The position numbers and the translations under genes are program-made. Below the pieces are notes generated by a model. The model was given only the letters and a program-made list of their open reading frames with translations. It was not told where the DNA came from and searched no databases. A DNA stretch of 64,000 nucleotides from assembly GCA_019636375.1 (NCBI GenBank), contig JAHBXS010000003.1, positions 186,001-250,000 on the forward strand, read 5' to 3'. Shown piece by piece: positions 26,354 to 35,199 of this stretch; position 1 is the stretch's first letter, and the number at the start of each line of letters is the position of its first letter. Source of the DNA: Pirellulaceae bacterium (GTDB lineage: Bacteria; Planctomycetota; Planctomycetia; Pirellulales; Pirellulaceae).

Positions 26354-27259
26354 ATGCGAAAACTGATCTTTACCTGGTGTTGGCTTGTGCTGCTCCTGGC
26401 AACCGGGACGCAAGCATTTGCCCTACAAGCGGCGGGGCCGGAAACGAAACCCGCTGAACCAAAAACCGAACCGAGCGAGGCTCAAAACTTCTATGAACTG
26501 GAACTAGCCAGTCTCGATCGTCAATTGGCCGCGCAGGCCCAATTGATCGAACGGTCGCGAAAGGAACTTCATGATCTCAAGGTTCCCGAGTTAGAGCGAA
26601 CGCTCCAGGGTCAAATCGAAGCCCTGCGTGACAAATTAAATACCAAACAAGTCGTCGCCGATCCTGCCTTTCTGACTCAACTTATGTCCCGCAGGGTTGA
26701 CCTGATGATTGACCTTGCCGGCCTAACCGCTCGCCAAGAGGCGGCTCTTCAAGAGAATCCGCAAATCAAGGCGAAAAAAGATTTTCTCGATGAGCAACTT
26801 CAGTTTCAAACTATGGCACTCGAAGCATCTGAACAAAAAAGTCGCGTCCTCGCCAAATTGGCGGAGACGGGACATGCATCCGAAGTGGATACCCAAGACA
26901 TGAATCAGCGGTTAATACTTCAAAAAATGAAACTTCTCGAAATCAAACATCAACGCGACTCGATAGGTTTAGAAAATTCCGCGATCAGTGAAACGGCATT
27001 GCAGATCGCTGAGAAGCGAGCTCAACTCAAGATGGTCGCTGAATTGCTTGATGAGGCTGCCCGCACGCGACCCATCCAGATTGAACTTGAAAGCCTGCAA
27101 TCGAGACTCGAACGCCTTCGTACCACTCGTGAAATGGGAATCTCCGACGCCATGCGCCGCGCTGAGGCAGCGTTCCATGAATTGAAACACGATCGGGCCA
27201 AAATCGAAATTCTGTTGCACGGTCAAGACAATCAGGAGCATCAACATGACGACCACTAA
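26354..27259 (+). CDS. Secreted coiled-coil protein of unknown function
   Basis: A 301-residue protein with a signal peptide (about residues 1-26, LVLLLATGTQAFA) and long heptad-rich helices over most of the rest (LASLDRQLAAQAQLIERSRK, LQSRLERLRTTREMGISDAM). It ends in a His/Asp-rich tail (QEHQHDDH). AAGGAAA precedes the ATG. Its last 14 bases overlap the VWA gene, so both are probably made together after the sigma/membrane protein pair upstream. No family was recognised; a periplasmic structural or adaptor role is possible. Confidence 0.75.
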   Translation: MRKLIFTWCWLVLLLATGTQAFALQAAGPETKPAEPKTEPSEAQNFYELELASLDRQLAAQAQLIERSRKELHDLKVPELERTLQGQIEALRDKLNTKQVVADPAFLTQLMSRRVDLMIDLAGLTARQEAALQENPQIKAKKDFLDEQLQFQTMALEASEQKSRVLAKLAETGHASEVDTQDMNQRLILQKMKLLEIKHQRDSIGLENSAISETALQIAEKRAQLKMVAELLDEAARTRPIQIELESLQSRLERLRTTREMGISDAMRRAEAAFHELKHDRAKIEILLHGQDNQEHQHDDH

Positions 27260-28625
27260 ACCATTCCTCCTAATTTTTGTTCTGCTGCTGTCGATTTCTT
27301 TCGACAAAGAGGCTTACGGCCAAGCGGGCGTTTCGTCGATGTCCGTCGGCATGACCCGCGCAGGGATATTCCCGGCCCCCGGTGAAATCCGAGTTGCCGA
27401 ATTCATCAACTACCATCGGCATCTTCTTCCAGAACCGGAGGTAGGCCAACGTCTTTCCCTGGACGTCAAACAGCGGTCTTTCGCCGGACGACGCTATGTC
27501 CAAATCGGGATGGCCACGCCGCGCGCACTCGACCTGGAGACGGCTCCGCCCCTTAACCTTGTGATCGTGATCGATACCAGCGGCTCAATGCATGCCGGCA
27601 ACCGAATAGAGCGTGTCCGCCAAGGCCTGACGTTACTCGTGGAAAGAATGAGGAAGGATGATCAAGTCGCCCTCGTGGCGTTCAATTCCACCGCAGAGGT
27701 CCTCCTCCACGCTTGCCGCAAAACGGACCAAGCCCGCATTCAAAAGGCCATCGATTCGCTAAAGCCCGGTGGCTCGACGAACCTACACGGCGGATTGATG
27801 CTGGGTTATCAAACGGCCTCAGAAAATTTCGATTCCAAGCGTTCCAATCGCGTCATCCTGCTGACCGACGGGATTGCCAATGTCGGCAAAACAGACCCCA
27901 AGGTTTTGGCCGAGGAATCGGCGACATTCAATCGTCGCGGGATTGACCTGTCGACGATCGGGGTGGGACGCGATTTTAATCACGGTCTATTGCGAGAGTT
28001 GGCCACAGCGGGGCGTGGAGCCGTCCATTTTGTTGACGACCACGAAGACTTGTCTAAATGCTTCATCGATGAAGTTGACAGTTTACTTGCTCCTGCGGCA
28101 CGCAACTTAGAACTGGTCGTCAGTGGTTTCCGTCCAAAATCTTCCCCAACGATTTTCGGCTACCAACCGACGATCAAGAAGCAAAAGCTGACGTTGCCGC
28201 TTGAAAACATGAGTTGCGGGGCGACCCAAGTCGTGATACTGGAATTCACCGAAGAAGCGGTTGAGTCTGAGTTGCAAATCCGCTTGCAGTATTCGGATGC
28301 TGTGAACGGTTGTCAAACGACTCTGTCTGAATCATTGATTTGGAAAGGTAATTCAGCGGATGAGTACGAGGCAGTTTCGAAACGGAATACGCCAGACGAA
28401 TCTGATTGCCTTCAGGCCGTTGATGATTTCTCGAAAAATCTGGCCATCGCGTTTGTCTCTCGCTCACTCGCTGAAGCCGCAGAATTGGCTCAGCGGGAAG
28501 ATGCAAAGGCGGCTCGCAAGGTCATCAAACGAGCCCTCAAGAATCTGGAAAAGCTTGATGTTGATCGCCAAGACCCCGAAATCTCGCGAGTCGCAAAAAT
28601 CGCTCGGGAACTTGTCGAACGCTAG
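27246..28625 (+). CDS. von Willebrand factor A domain protein, secreted
   Basis: A 459-residue protein with a signal peptide (about 1-25). Residues 42-95 look like the short N-terminal domain found before VWA in YfbK-type proteins (GEIRVAEFINYH). The VWA domain spans about 103-285 with a complete MIDAS: DTSGS at 110-114, T178 in GGSTNLHGG and D208 in LLTDG. The C-terminal part is beta-rich and then helical. It likely binds a partner through a divalent metal in the periplasm. It overlaps the coiled-coil gene and is followed by an intrinsic terminator. Confidence 0.88.
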   Translation: MTTTKPFLLIFVLLLSISFDKEAYGQAGVSSMSVGMTRAGIFPAPGEIRVAEFINYHRHLLPEPEVGQRLSLDVKQRSFAGRRYVQIGMATPRALDLETAPPLNLVIVIDTSGSMHAGNRIERVRQGLTLLVERMRKDDQVALVAFNSTAEVLLHACRKTDQARIQKAIDSLKPGGSTNLHGGLMLGYQTASENFDSKRSNRVILLTDGIANVGKTDPKVLAEESATFNRRGIDLSTIGVGRDFNHGLLRELATAGRGAVHFVDDHEDLSKCFIDEVDSLLAPAARNLELVVSGFRPKSSPTIFGYQPTIKKQKLTLPLENMSCGATQVVILEFTEEAVESELQIRLQYSDAVNGCQTTLSESLIWKGNSADEYEAVSKRNTPDESDCLQAVDDFSKNLAIAFVSRSLAEAAELAQREDAKAARKVIKRALKNLEKLDVDRQDPEISRVAKIARELVER

Positions 28626-28693
28626 AATTCACGCCGAAGTTGGGCATTTGTTGATTCTGTTCGATGGTGAATTTCCGAATTTCGCCAAAAATG

Positions 28694-28717
28694 CGCCACA
28701 GAGATGTGGCGTTTTTT
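28694..28717 (+). terminator. Rho-independent terminator
   Basis: Perfect stem cgccaca (28694-28700), loop gaga, tgtggcg (28705-28711), then six T residues. It closes the sigma/VWA run 68 bases after the VWA stop. Confidence 0.88.
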
Positions 28718-28795
28718 GTTTGTTAAGTTAAATTTAAAAATGACGCCAAGTTCATTTGAGTGTCATCTTTTCTTTGGACCTTTAAGGAACATCAG

Positions 28796-30115
28796 ATGAT
28801 TCGAGCCACCGTCTTTGGAGCCCTTGTCCTGTTTAATGCGTTGGTGCTTGTCGCCCAGCCCATTGCACCAGCATTCAACAGCCGTCCTGGAGCGGCTTAT
28901 ACGCTGTACCTAAATTTCACCGGGTTTCAGTACACGGGGAATTGGGGCGGTCAGACACCTGGAATCACGCCCGCTTTTCGAAATCAAACGGGTTCGTCTT
29001 TTACGGCAAGTCAACAGGCGGAAATCAAAAACATTTGGGCTCGGACTGCCGAGACTTGGATGGCTTACAACGTCAACGTCACCACAGTCGATCCAGCCGC
29101 CCAGGCTGGTCACACCACCTATTTGGCGAGGCAACATTACTACGACACGACAGCTCGAGTTCAGCATTCCGTAATAGGTGATGGAGCTTCGAATTTTTTT
29201 GGCGGAGCGGCGGGTGTCTCCTACGTTGGTACATGGGCAAACTCAAATACAGCAGGTTCGGGATTAAGTACCAATTGGACTTTCACAAACCGCTCAGGTG
29301 GGTATGGTTCCTACAAACGAATTGCCTCGGTAACCGTCCATGAAAACGGACATGCCGCTGGATTGTCTCACCAAGGGGATTACATCGGTAGTCAGGAAAT
29401 CAACCAATATTCAACCAATAATGGCTCGACGAATACTCGCCCCGCACTAGGAACTGGAAATGCTCAAACTCGAGTGGCTTGGGCAGTGGGACGGGTCAAC
29501 ACGAACCCAAACACGATTCAAAACGACGCCCTGCGGATCCGACAAAATAGTGGAATGGGCGGATTTATCGATGATGGAATCGGTAGAACCTTGCTCACGG
29601 CAAGCGCATTGACACTGAATGGAAATACTATTGATTCATTGGCCAATCAAGGGGTCATCGTTCCGGTCAGCAATACAAATCCTAACCCAATCGGCGTAGA
29701 CAACTACACGAAAGGTTATTACTCATTCACCACGGCCATGGCGGGTATCAACTCGATTACGGTCAATGCCGGAACGCAATGGATCACGACGGGAGAATCC
29801 GATCCGCATCAGTCGCTTGACGCCACGTTGCGGATTTTGGATCAAAATGGACTTGAGCTGGCCGTCTCGAACACATCCAGTTTCAGCGAAACGATTTCGC
29901 TATTTCTCAACAAAGGGAATTATTTTATCGAAGTGTCGAGTGCCGGAGGCAAATTTGCGAGCAAAGGCCCCGACGGGACCTGGGACGACAAGTTGTTCTA
30001 CGACATGGGAGCCTACTTCCTCACCGGGAACGTCCTGGCCGTTCCAGAACCGTCAGGAGTTTTCTTTGCCATCGCCGTTGGCCTAATGCTGTTCCGCCGC
30101 GAACGACGAAAGTAA
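28796..30115 (+). CDS. PEP-CTERM-anchored metalloprotease-like protein
   Basis: A 439-residue protein; ATG 28796 has AAGGA seven bases upstream and starts a signal peptide (MIRATVFGALVLFNALVLVA). The central domain has VTVHENGHAAGLSHQG, the HExxHxxGxxH zinc motif of metzincin-type proteases; no clear downstream Met-turn was found, so activity is not certain. The C-terminus is VPEPSGVFFAIAVGLMLF followed by RRERRK, a classical PEP-CTERM sorting signal: Pro-Glu-Pro, hydrophobic helix, basic tail. Such proteins are processed by an exosortase and exported to the surface or biofilm matrix. No exosortase gene is in the window. Confidence 0.87.
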   Translation: MIRATVFGALVLFNALVLVAQPIAPAFNSRPGAAYTLYLNFTGFQYTGNWGGQTPGITPAFRNQTGSSFTASQQAEIKNIWARTAETWMAYNVNVTTVDPAAQAGHTTYLARQHYYDTTARVQHSVIGDGASNFFGGAAGVSYVGTWANSNTAGSGLSTNWTFTNRSGGYGSYKRIASVTVHENGHAAGLSHQGDYIGSQEINQYSTNNGSTNTRPALGTGNAQTRVAWAVGRVNTNPNTIQNDALRIRQNSGMGGFIDDGIGRTLLTASALTLNGNTIDSLANQGVIVPVSNTNPNPIGVDNYTKGYYSFTTAMAGINSITVNAGTQWITTGESDPHQSLDATLRILDQNGLELAVSNTSSFSETISLFLNKGNYFIEVSSAGGKFASKGPDGTWDDKLFYDMGAYFLTGNVLAVPEPSGVFFAIAVGLMLFRRERRK

Positions 30116-30122
30116 CGTGGTA

Positions 30123-30143
30123 GGACAGGTTGCCAACCTGTCC
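30123..30143. repeat. Perfect palindrome between convergent genes
   Basis: GGACAGGTTG-C-CAACCTGTCC, ten-base arms around one base, between the stops of the PEP-CTERM gene and the DUF1501 gene. It could end transcription from both sides, although only short T-rich sequence follows. Confidence 0.75.
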
Positions 30144-30165
30144 TTCTTCAAGAGACTTGTTTTGA

Positions 30166-31446
30166 TCAACCAAACAGTTCGTCGATTGGTTTGGCACCGT
30201 TGGCGATCTTAATCGGTCGCCCACTGGTGCTGGTGAAGGTGGTGCTGAGTGAAATCCCCAGAGCTTTGCAGATCGTGGCCATCAAGTTTTCTGAAGAGTA
30301 AGACGCCCCTTCGACTGCCGTACCGTCTTCGTTGGTTTGGCCAACCGCGATTCCCGGCTTAAGGCCCGCTCCGCCAACAACCACGCTCCAGCACCGCGCC
30401 CAGTGATCCCGTCCGGTGTCACCGTTGATGCGTGGAGTTCTGCCGAATTCCCCCATCCAAATGATGGCGGTGTCTTGCAGCATCCCGCGTTGCGAAAGGT
30501 CCTCGACGAGAGCACTCATCCCTTGGTCAAGGTTTGGTAAGCGGTTGTTTTGCAGCGTTGGGAAAATGTTTTGGTGATTGTCCCAACCCCCGAAGTTGAC
30601 TTCGACGAAGGAAACTCCTGTTTCGACCAAGCGTCGAGCCATCAAGCAGCCACGACCAAAATTGTTGTTGCCGTAACGTTCACGCATTTGTTCGGGCTCG
30701 CGTTCCACTCGAAACGCATCCATCTGCTGGCTGGTCATTAAGTTAAGGGTTTTTTGGATGACAGCCGCATGTTCAGCAGCGGCAGGGCCACGGTTTTGTT
30801 TGATGAACCGCGTCTCGAGAGCCTTGAGGGCTTGCACGCGCTCGGCCAACCGATTGGCCTCGACGCCCATGTTGAGGTTTTGCACGTTGCCGTTGCTATC
30901 AACGACAAACGGTGCCCAAGCCATTCCTAAAAAGCCGGGGCCTTCACTCCCGCCACCAATCGAGATGAAGGGAGGGATTTCCAGGTCTTGGCGGGCCGAA
31001 TGCAATTGATGTGAAATCACCGAGCCGTAACTGGGGTACTCGATGTTTGGTTGCGGCACAAACCCGGTCTGCATGTAGTACGTTCCCCGCGTGTGGTCGG
31101 CTTCGCGAGTGCTCATATTGCGAACAATGGAAAGCTTGTCCATGTTCTGCGCCAGCAGCGGCAAGTGCTCGCAGATTTGCACGTCGCCGCTGGTGGCAAT
31201 CGGACGAAAGGGGCCGCCCGTTGACGCACCCGGTTTGAGATCAAACAGGTCGATGGTTGACGGGCCACCACCCATCCACAGCAAAATCGCTGCCTTGCCA
31301 CGCCGCTTCAGTTCGGCAGCATGAGCTTGCAGTGAATTACCAAGGGCAAGAGAACTTCCGAGCAAAGCGGACGCTCCGGCGACATGCGACATGAAATGGC
31401 GACGACTCATACCACGCGGGGTTTGCCAAGCGGATTCTTTTTTCAT
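30166..31446 (-). CDS. DUF1501 family protein, Tat-type signal
   Basis: A 426-residue protein of the sulfatase-like DUF1501 family, abundant in planctomycetes. Starting at the ATG at 31446 (GGAG upstream), the N-terminus has MSRRHFMSHVAGASALLG, a twin-arginine-like signal. Family signatures are AILLWMGGGPSTIDLFDLKPG, GTYYMQTGFVPQP, ISIGGGSEGPGFLG, EVNFGGWDNHQNIF, IWMGEFGRTPRINGDTGRDH. The family is usually encoded next to DUF1549/DUF1553 proteins, as here, 84 bases upstream. The reaction is not established; a role in processing sulfated polysaccharide is often suggested. Confidence 0.93.
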   Translation of the reverse strand: MKKESAWQTPRGMSRRHFMSHVAGASALLGSSLALGNSLQAHAAELKRRGKAAILLWMGGGPSTIDLFDLKPGASTGGPFRPIATSGDVQICEHLPLLAQNMDKLSIVRNMSTREADHTRGTYYMQTGFVPQPNIEYPSYGSVISHQLHSARQDLEIPPFISIGGGSEGPGFLGMAWAPFVVDSNGNVQNLNMGVEANRLAERVQALKALETRFIKQNRGPAAAEHAAVIQKTLNLMTSQQMDAFRVEREPEQMRERYGNNNFGRGCLMARRLVETGVSFVEVNFGGWDNHQNIFPTLQNNRLPNLDQGMSALVEDLSQRGMLQDTAIIWMGEFGRTPRINGDTGRDHWARCWSVVVGGAGLKPGIAVGQTNEDGTAVEGASYSSENLMATICKALGISLSTTFTSTSGRPIKIANGAKPIDELFG

Positions 31447-31530
31447 CGGTGTTTCTCCAGCGATATTAGCAGTTAGTATATTTCTGAACACAAGTTAAAT
31501 TTCACGAACCGGATGCGGCCTTCACGACAA

Positions 31531-33189
31531 TCAGTGAACAAAAATGAACTCGTTTGAATTCAGAATCACCCACCACAAATCCTCCAAGGCCTCTGTGCGA
31601 TTCCCGCCTCGGGCTTGTAGCAAAGATTGAGCGATTCTCGTTTCTTCGCGAGTCGGTTGACGAGATAGACCAGCCTGGAACAAGATATTGACGGAGTCGG
31701 CGTTGTTCATCGCAGCCGCTTTAGAAATCAGACCGCTTTGCCCTTTCGTGGCATTGCGTGTCATCTCGCCGTTGAACATCAACAAGATTTGCGGGATCGT
31801 GCCGTTAAAGGTAGTTGACTCGCGCCCTTCGTCATTCCCAAACGTCGTCGTGAACAGACGCAGCCAGCGGTTGCGTTGCGCCTCTTGATCTTCGTAACTC
31901 AGTTCGCCTGCCCCGCCCCCAGCAAGGACTAACATCGATTCATACAACTGCTCGGCAGTCATCTGACGAATGTAGAAATGCGAAAACTTGGGGGTTTGCC
32001 CAAGCAGAGGATCATCCATCTGGTTGTTCGAGTTGCACTCACTACTGAGGGAGTACGGTTTCGAAAGAACGATCCAGGTCATCAACTGCCGTAGATCGTA
32101 TTCCGAGCCAACAAAAAGCTCTGCCAACTCATCAAGCAGTTCCGGGTGGCTTGGTAAATTGTGAGGCCCCATATCGTCGATTGGATTCACCAAGCCATAG
32201 CCCAGAAAATGAGCCCACATTCGATTCAACATCATGCGACCGAAATAAGGCGAGCTGACGACCAAAGAAGCTAATTCTTGACGGCGGTTCACCGCGTTGA
32301 CATAGCCGCTCTTGGGAATTTCAGTCCCGTCAACAAACACGGGATAAGCGACTTTGAGCAGTCCGTTGCGAAGTTCATAAAACAGATCAGCTTCGTCAAT
32401 ATTGCCACTTTCACCACGGAAATCTTGATCAGCCAAGATTGGTGAGTCGGCATCCGTCCGTCCACGAAAGGCTCGCGTTTGGCGGAAGAAGGCATTCATC
32501 TCCCAATACTTCTGCTGCTTCCAATCGTTGAATGGATGGTTGTGGCACTGAGTGCATTGGACTTGTAAGCCTAAAAACAATTGGCTAGTTGCCGCTGTTG
32601 CCTGAGCCGCGCTGTCTTGGTTGACTTTGTCGATCAAGAAGTTCGCTGCTCCATTAAAGTCTGACGAGCCCGGTTGAACGGTTCCATTGGCCGTGATCAA
32701 CTCTTTGACGAATTGATCATAGGGCGTACCACGTGCGAAACTGTCGCGCAGAAACTTGTGCATCCCGTCGCGACTGATCATCGAATTGTTACCAGTACCG
32801 CCAGTCCTGCCGATCAAAAGGTTTGACCAAACGGTGGTCCAATGACGAGCGAATTCCTCTGTATACTCATCGGAATAAAGCAATCGCTCAACCAACGACC
32901 TTTTGCGGCTGTCGGACTTGTCATTCGTGAACCGCTTCAATTCATCGACGGTGGGAATACGCCCGATGAGGTCTAGGTGAACCCTGCGACACCACTCGCC
33001 ATCGCTGGCTGGGTTGCTGGGCTTAAGGGAGTGAGCCTCCCACATTTCCGAAATCTTGGAATCGATAAGCTTAAGGACTGAATCCGTTTTGGAATCCGAT
33101 GGTCCTTGACCGAAAGCTCCGACCTGGAGTTGGATCAGGCCAATCCCAAACACGATCACGAAGCAAAACAGGCGTAGCCGATCATTCAT
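31531..33189 (-). CDS. DUF1549/DUF1553 protein, cytochrome-like secreted protein
   Basis: A 552-residue protein with a signal peptide (about 1-27, ending QVGAFGQ). DUF1549 lies about 35-240 (WCRRVHLDLIGRIPTVDEL, FARHWTTVWSNLLIGR) with a CTQCHNHPF motif, a CxxCH like that of haem c or a metal site. DUF1553 follows about 285-540 (RRQELASLVVSSPYFGRMML, NRMWAHFLGYGLV, RQMTAEQLYESML). It is transcribed before the DUF1501 gene, the standard planctomycete pairing. Function unproven; the pair is presumed extracytoplasmic. Confidence 0.92.
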   Translation of the reverse strand: MNDRLRLFCFVIVFGIGLIQLQVGAFGQGPSDSKTDSVLKLIDSKISEMWEAHSLKPSNPASDGEWCRRVHLDLIGRIPTVDELKRFTNDKSDSRKRSLVERLLYSDEYTEEFARHWTTVWSNLLIGRTGGTGNNSMISRDGMHKFLRDSFARGTPYDQFVKELITANGTVQPGSSDFNGAANFLIDKVNQDSAAQATAATSQLFLGLQVQCTQCHNHPFNDWKQQKYWEMNAFFRQTRAFRGRTDADSPILADQDFRGESGNIDEADLFYELRNGLLKVAYPVFVDGTEIPKSGYVNAVNRRQELASLVVSSPYFGRMMLNRMWAHFLGYGLVNPIDDMGPHNLPSHPELLDELAELFVGSEYDLRQLMTWIVLSKPYSLSSECNSNNQMDDPLLGQTPKFSHFYIRQMTAEQLYESMLVLAGGGAGELSYEDQEAQRNRWLRLFTTTFGNDEGRESTTFNGTIPQILLMFNGEMTRNATKGQSGLISKAAAMNNADSVNILFQAGLSRQPTREETRIAQSLLQARGGNRTEALEDLWWVILNSNEFIFVH

Positions 33190-33722
33190 AATTTCACTCA
33201 GAAGTCAGTTTGAATCCGAGAACTGCCGGTATTGAATTAAGCCGATTCATCCCGGCACCCTCTCAAGCCTTCAAATATTGTACCGGAAACACACTCGTTT
33301 TCCTAAAAAAGTCCCCAGAAATTGGCGATGCGTATCGGGGTTCTGATTTACGAATCAGACGGTTCTGCCACTGAAATTATCGGATTTCACTTTTCTCGCT
33401 CCACTTGCCAAAGACCGATTTGGATGGCAATCAAGGAAATTTGTCGAATTAAGCTCCAGAAATGGGGTGCGTTTTCGCAAGAAGGGTGAAGGATTTATCG
33501 TCCCGGTCCAATCGTGATGAGAGGGGTCGATAAGAACGGGCATCGCATAACAAAACGCTGAAAATACAAGGAAGAATGGAATCGATTGAACAGAAAGAGA
33601 TTCCAACCAGAATTCAAACAAAAAATTTGAAAATACCTGACAGTCCGTATGGAACCGCTGCCAAGCCCCCTACCATGTGTTCGATTTTGATGCACCTGTA
33701 CAATTTTGATACGCGCAAAATA

Positions 33723-33753
33723 AAACAGGTCACCGCATTGCGATGACCTGTTT
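33723..33753 (-). terminator. Terminator-like hairpin without an obvious upstream gene
   Basis: Perfect ten-base arms aaacaggtca (33723-33732) and tgacctgttt (33744-33753). On the minus strand the hairpin is followed by TTTTATTTTG, as in an intrinsic terminator. No minus-strand gene is recognised between it and 34318. Confidence 0.6.
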
Positions 33754-34170
33754 AGCAAAAAATACGAACTATTTCGGCTTTGACTGGAATCAAGTCCCAG
33801 TCAAAGCACTACCTCGTCTCTGTTCCGCCCCCGTTTCGTCTCATCTCACTCAACTCAGCGAGGGAGGTCCACTTCCGAGAGAATTAAGGTGCAAACCCCG
33901 TGCCAATCAAATCCATAACCTTCAAAAATTCACAGGCTCTCTTCCTAGTTTGCTTGGCCACCGTCGCGAGTCAACGTCTCAAAAACTTGTTCAATACTCG
34001 AAAAATGAGCGATTTCATGGATTTCGTCAGTCTGAATTCGGTGAAAGCCCATGGAATTGACACGAATTGAATTGTTTTGGGCATTGGTCGATGAGAGGCG
34101 ATCACCGACAAGTACATCAAGAAACAGTGCTTTTTCGAGATTTTTTCAAGGCTTTTTAAATCACGAAAAA

Positions 34171-34208
34171 AATTTGGCGGGCTCGAGGTACTTTTTACGA
34201 GTAGGTGG
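34171..34208 (+). promoter_or_regulatory. Shared upstream element, copy 1
   Basis: Contains ATTTGGCGGG, ten variable bases, then TTTTTACGAGT. The same string with the same spacing is at 40817-40856. It ends 110 bases before the ATG of the secreted Cys-rich protein gene. An A/T-rich block (ttttttcaagg) precedes it, as at the second site. Candidate promoter or regulator-binding site. Confidence 0.55.
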
Positions 34209-34318
34209 AAAGACAACGGTTGTCCTGGTTCTGAGCAGGGCCAGGATAAGTCCGTCGAGGTCGCTGACGTGGTTTGGCGATTTTTCGTCATTTAAAACAA
34301 TTTGTTTTGGAGTAGGTT

Positions 34319-35161
34319 ATGAAGTTTTCGCCGTCCTTGAAATTTTCGCCGGTTGTTTACAGCGGCATTCTTTTCGGCTTTATGATTTCGATGTTTGACG
34401 TCTCCACTGCGGAGGGCCAACTCTTTCGCCGTTTCCAACGCTCAAACTGCTGCCCGCCAACAGCGGCAATTTATTACCCGTCACCATCGGTAAATTTTTG
34501 CCTCCCAGCAACCTGCTGTGAGCCGGCCCATGCGTTTAGTATAAGGGATCAAGCCGAAGTTGAAGCAACAAATAACTGTACAAATAATAGATGTTATTGG
34601 GAGGTAATCGGCGATGACATTGTTATTACCAGCAACGGCTGCGTAACCTCTTACTGTTACTGCCCAGTTCCACTTATCGCTATACCAAGTGCTGAAAGTA
34701 CAAATCCTGCAAACAGAGAAGAAAAATGTAAATTGAACCTTGGCTCAGGCATAGCGGAAACAAATGAATCTGAATCAAGCGATCAAACCCCTCCAGCTGT
34801 TTTTGGCCTTATTCTTTCCCGTTTTGATAATGAGAATGGCGTGTCTACGGAAAAAAGTTTTTACTTTTATATCGAAGGCACGATTTCGGAAACAAGCAGA
34901 ATACGTCCGATCCGAATTAATCACGATACAAACACGAATAAGTATTGGGACATTCACGTAAGATTCAAACAAGTGCCTGTAAATGCTCGAGTTGAAACGC
35001 AAACACCTCCAGGACAGCCAATTATTGGAAGCTCTCGTTTGCAGTATCGATTAAATGGGCGGATAATTAACATTCCGGGAATCAACCCCCAGGTTCATAC
35101 AGGTAAAAATACTTATTATTTCGGGAATTTCGAAGTTGATATCGTAGCGAGAGTTAATTAA
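34319..35161 (+). CDS. Secreted Cys-rich protein of unknown function
   Basis: A 280-residue protein with a signal peptide (about 1-37, ending DVSTAEGQ) and GGAG before the ATG. The first third after the signal is rich in Cys (NCCPPT, CLPATCCEP, CTNNRCYWEV, CVTSYCYCPV), about a dozen residues that may form disulfides outside the cytoplasm. The remainder is beta-rich with Asn/Thr. No known family recognised. It converges on the kinase fusion gene, ends 38 bases from it, and shares an upstream element with the gene at 40889. Confidence 0.7.
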   Translation: MKFSPSLKFSPVVYSGILFGFMISMFDVSTAEGQLFRRFQRSNCCPPTAAIYYPSPSVNFCLPATCCEPAHAFSIRDQAEVEATNNCTNNRCYWEVIGDDIVITSNGCVTSYCYCPVPLIAIPSAESTNPANREEKCKLNLGSGIAETNESESSDQTPPAVFGLILSRFDNENGVSTEKSFYFYIEGTISETSRIRPIRINHDTNTNKYWDIHVRFKQVPVNARVETQTPPGQPIIGSSRLQYRLNGRIINIPGINPQVHTGKNTYYFGNFEVDIVARVN

Positions 35162-35199
35162 GAGCTTTTTCAGTCCGTTTTCGGCGGAAAATTAAAAAA

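Larger units (their letters stand above)
33190..34318. other. 1.1-kb region without a recognised gene
   Basis: It separates the divergent DUF1549/DUF1501 operon and the Cys-rich secreted protein. Open frames of up to about 106 codons exist on both strands but lack ribosome sites and protein-like composition. Contents seen: a minus-strand terminator-like hairpin (33723-33753) and the element near the 3' end shared with the region before 40889 (34171-34208). An RNA gene reading leftward into the hairpin is possible. Confidence 0.6.

Noticed and set aside
30123..30143. Definite bidirectional terminator
   Set aside because: The palindrome is perfect but has no long T-tract on either side, so it is listed as a repeat only.
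33743..34060. Plus-strand frame of 105 codons in the long gap
   Set aside because: No ribosome site, no domain features, and composition unlike the neighbouring genes.
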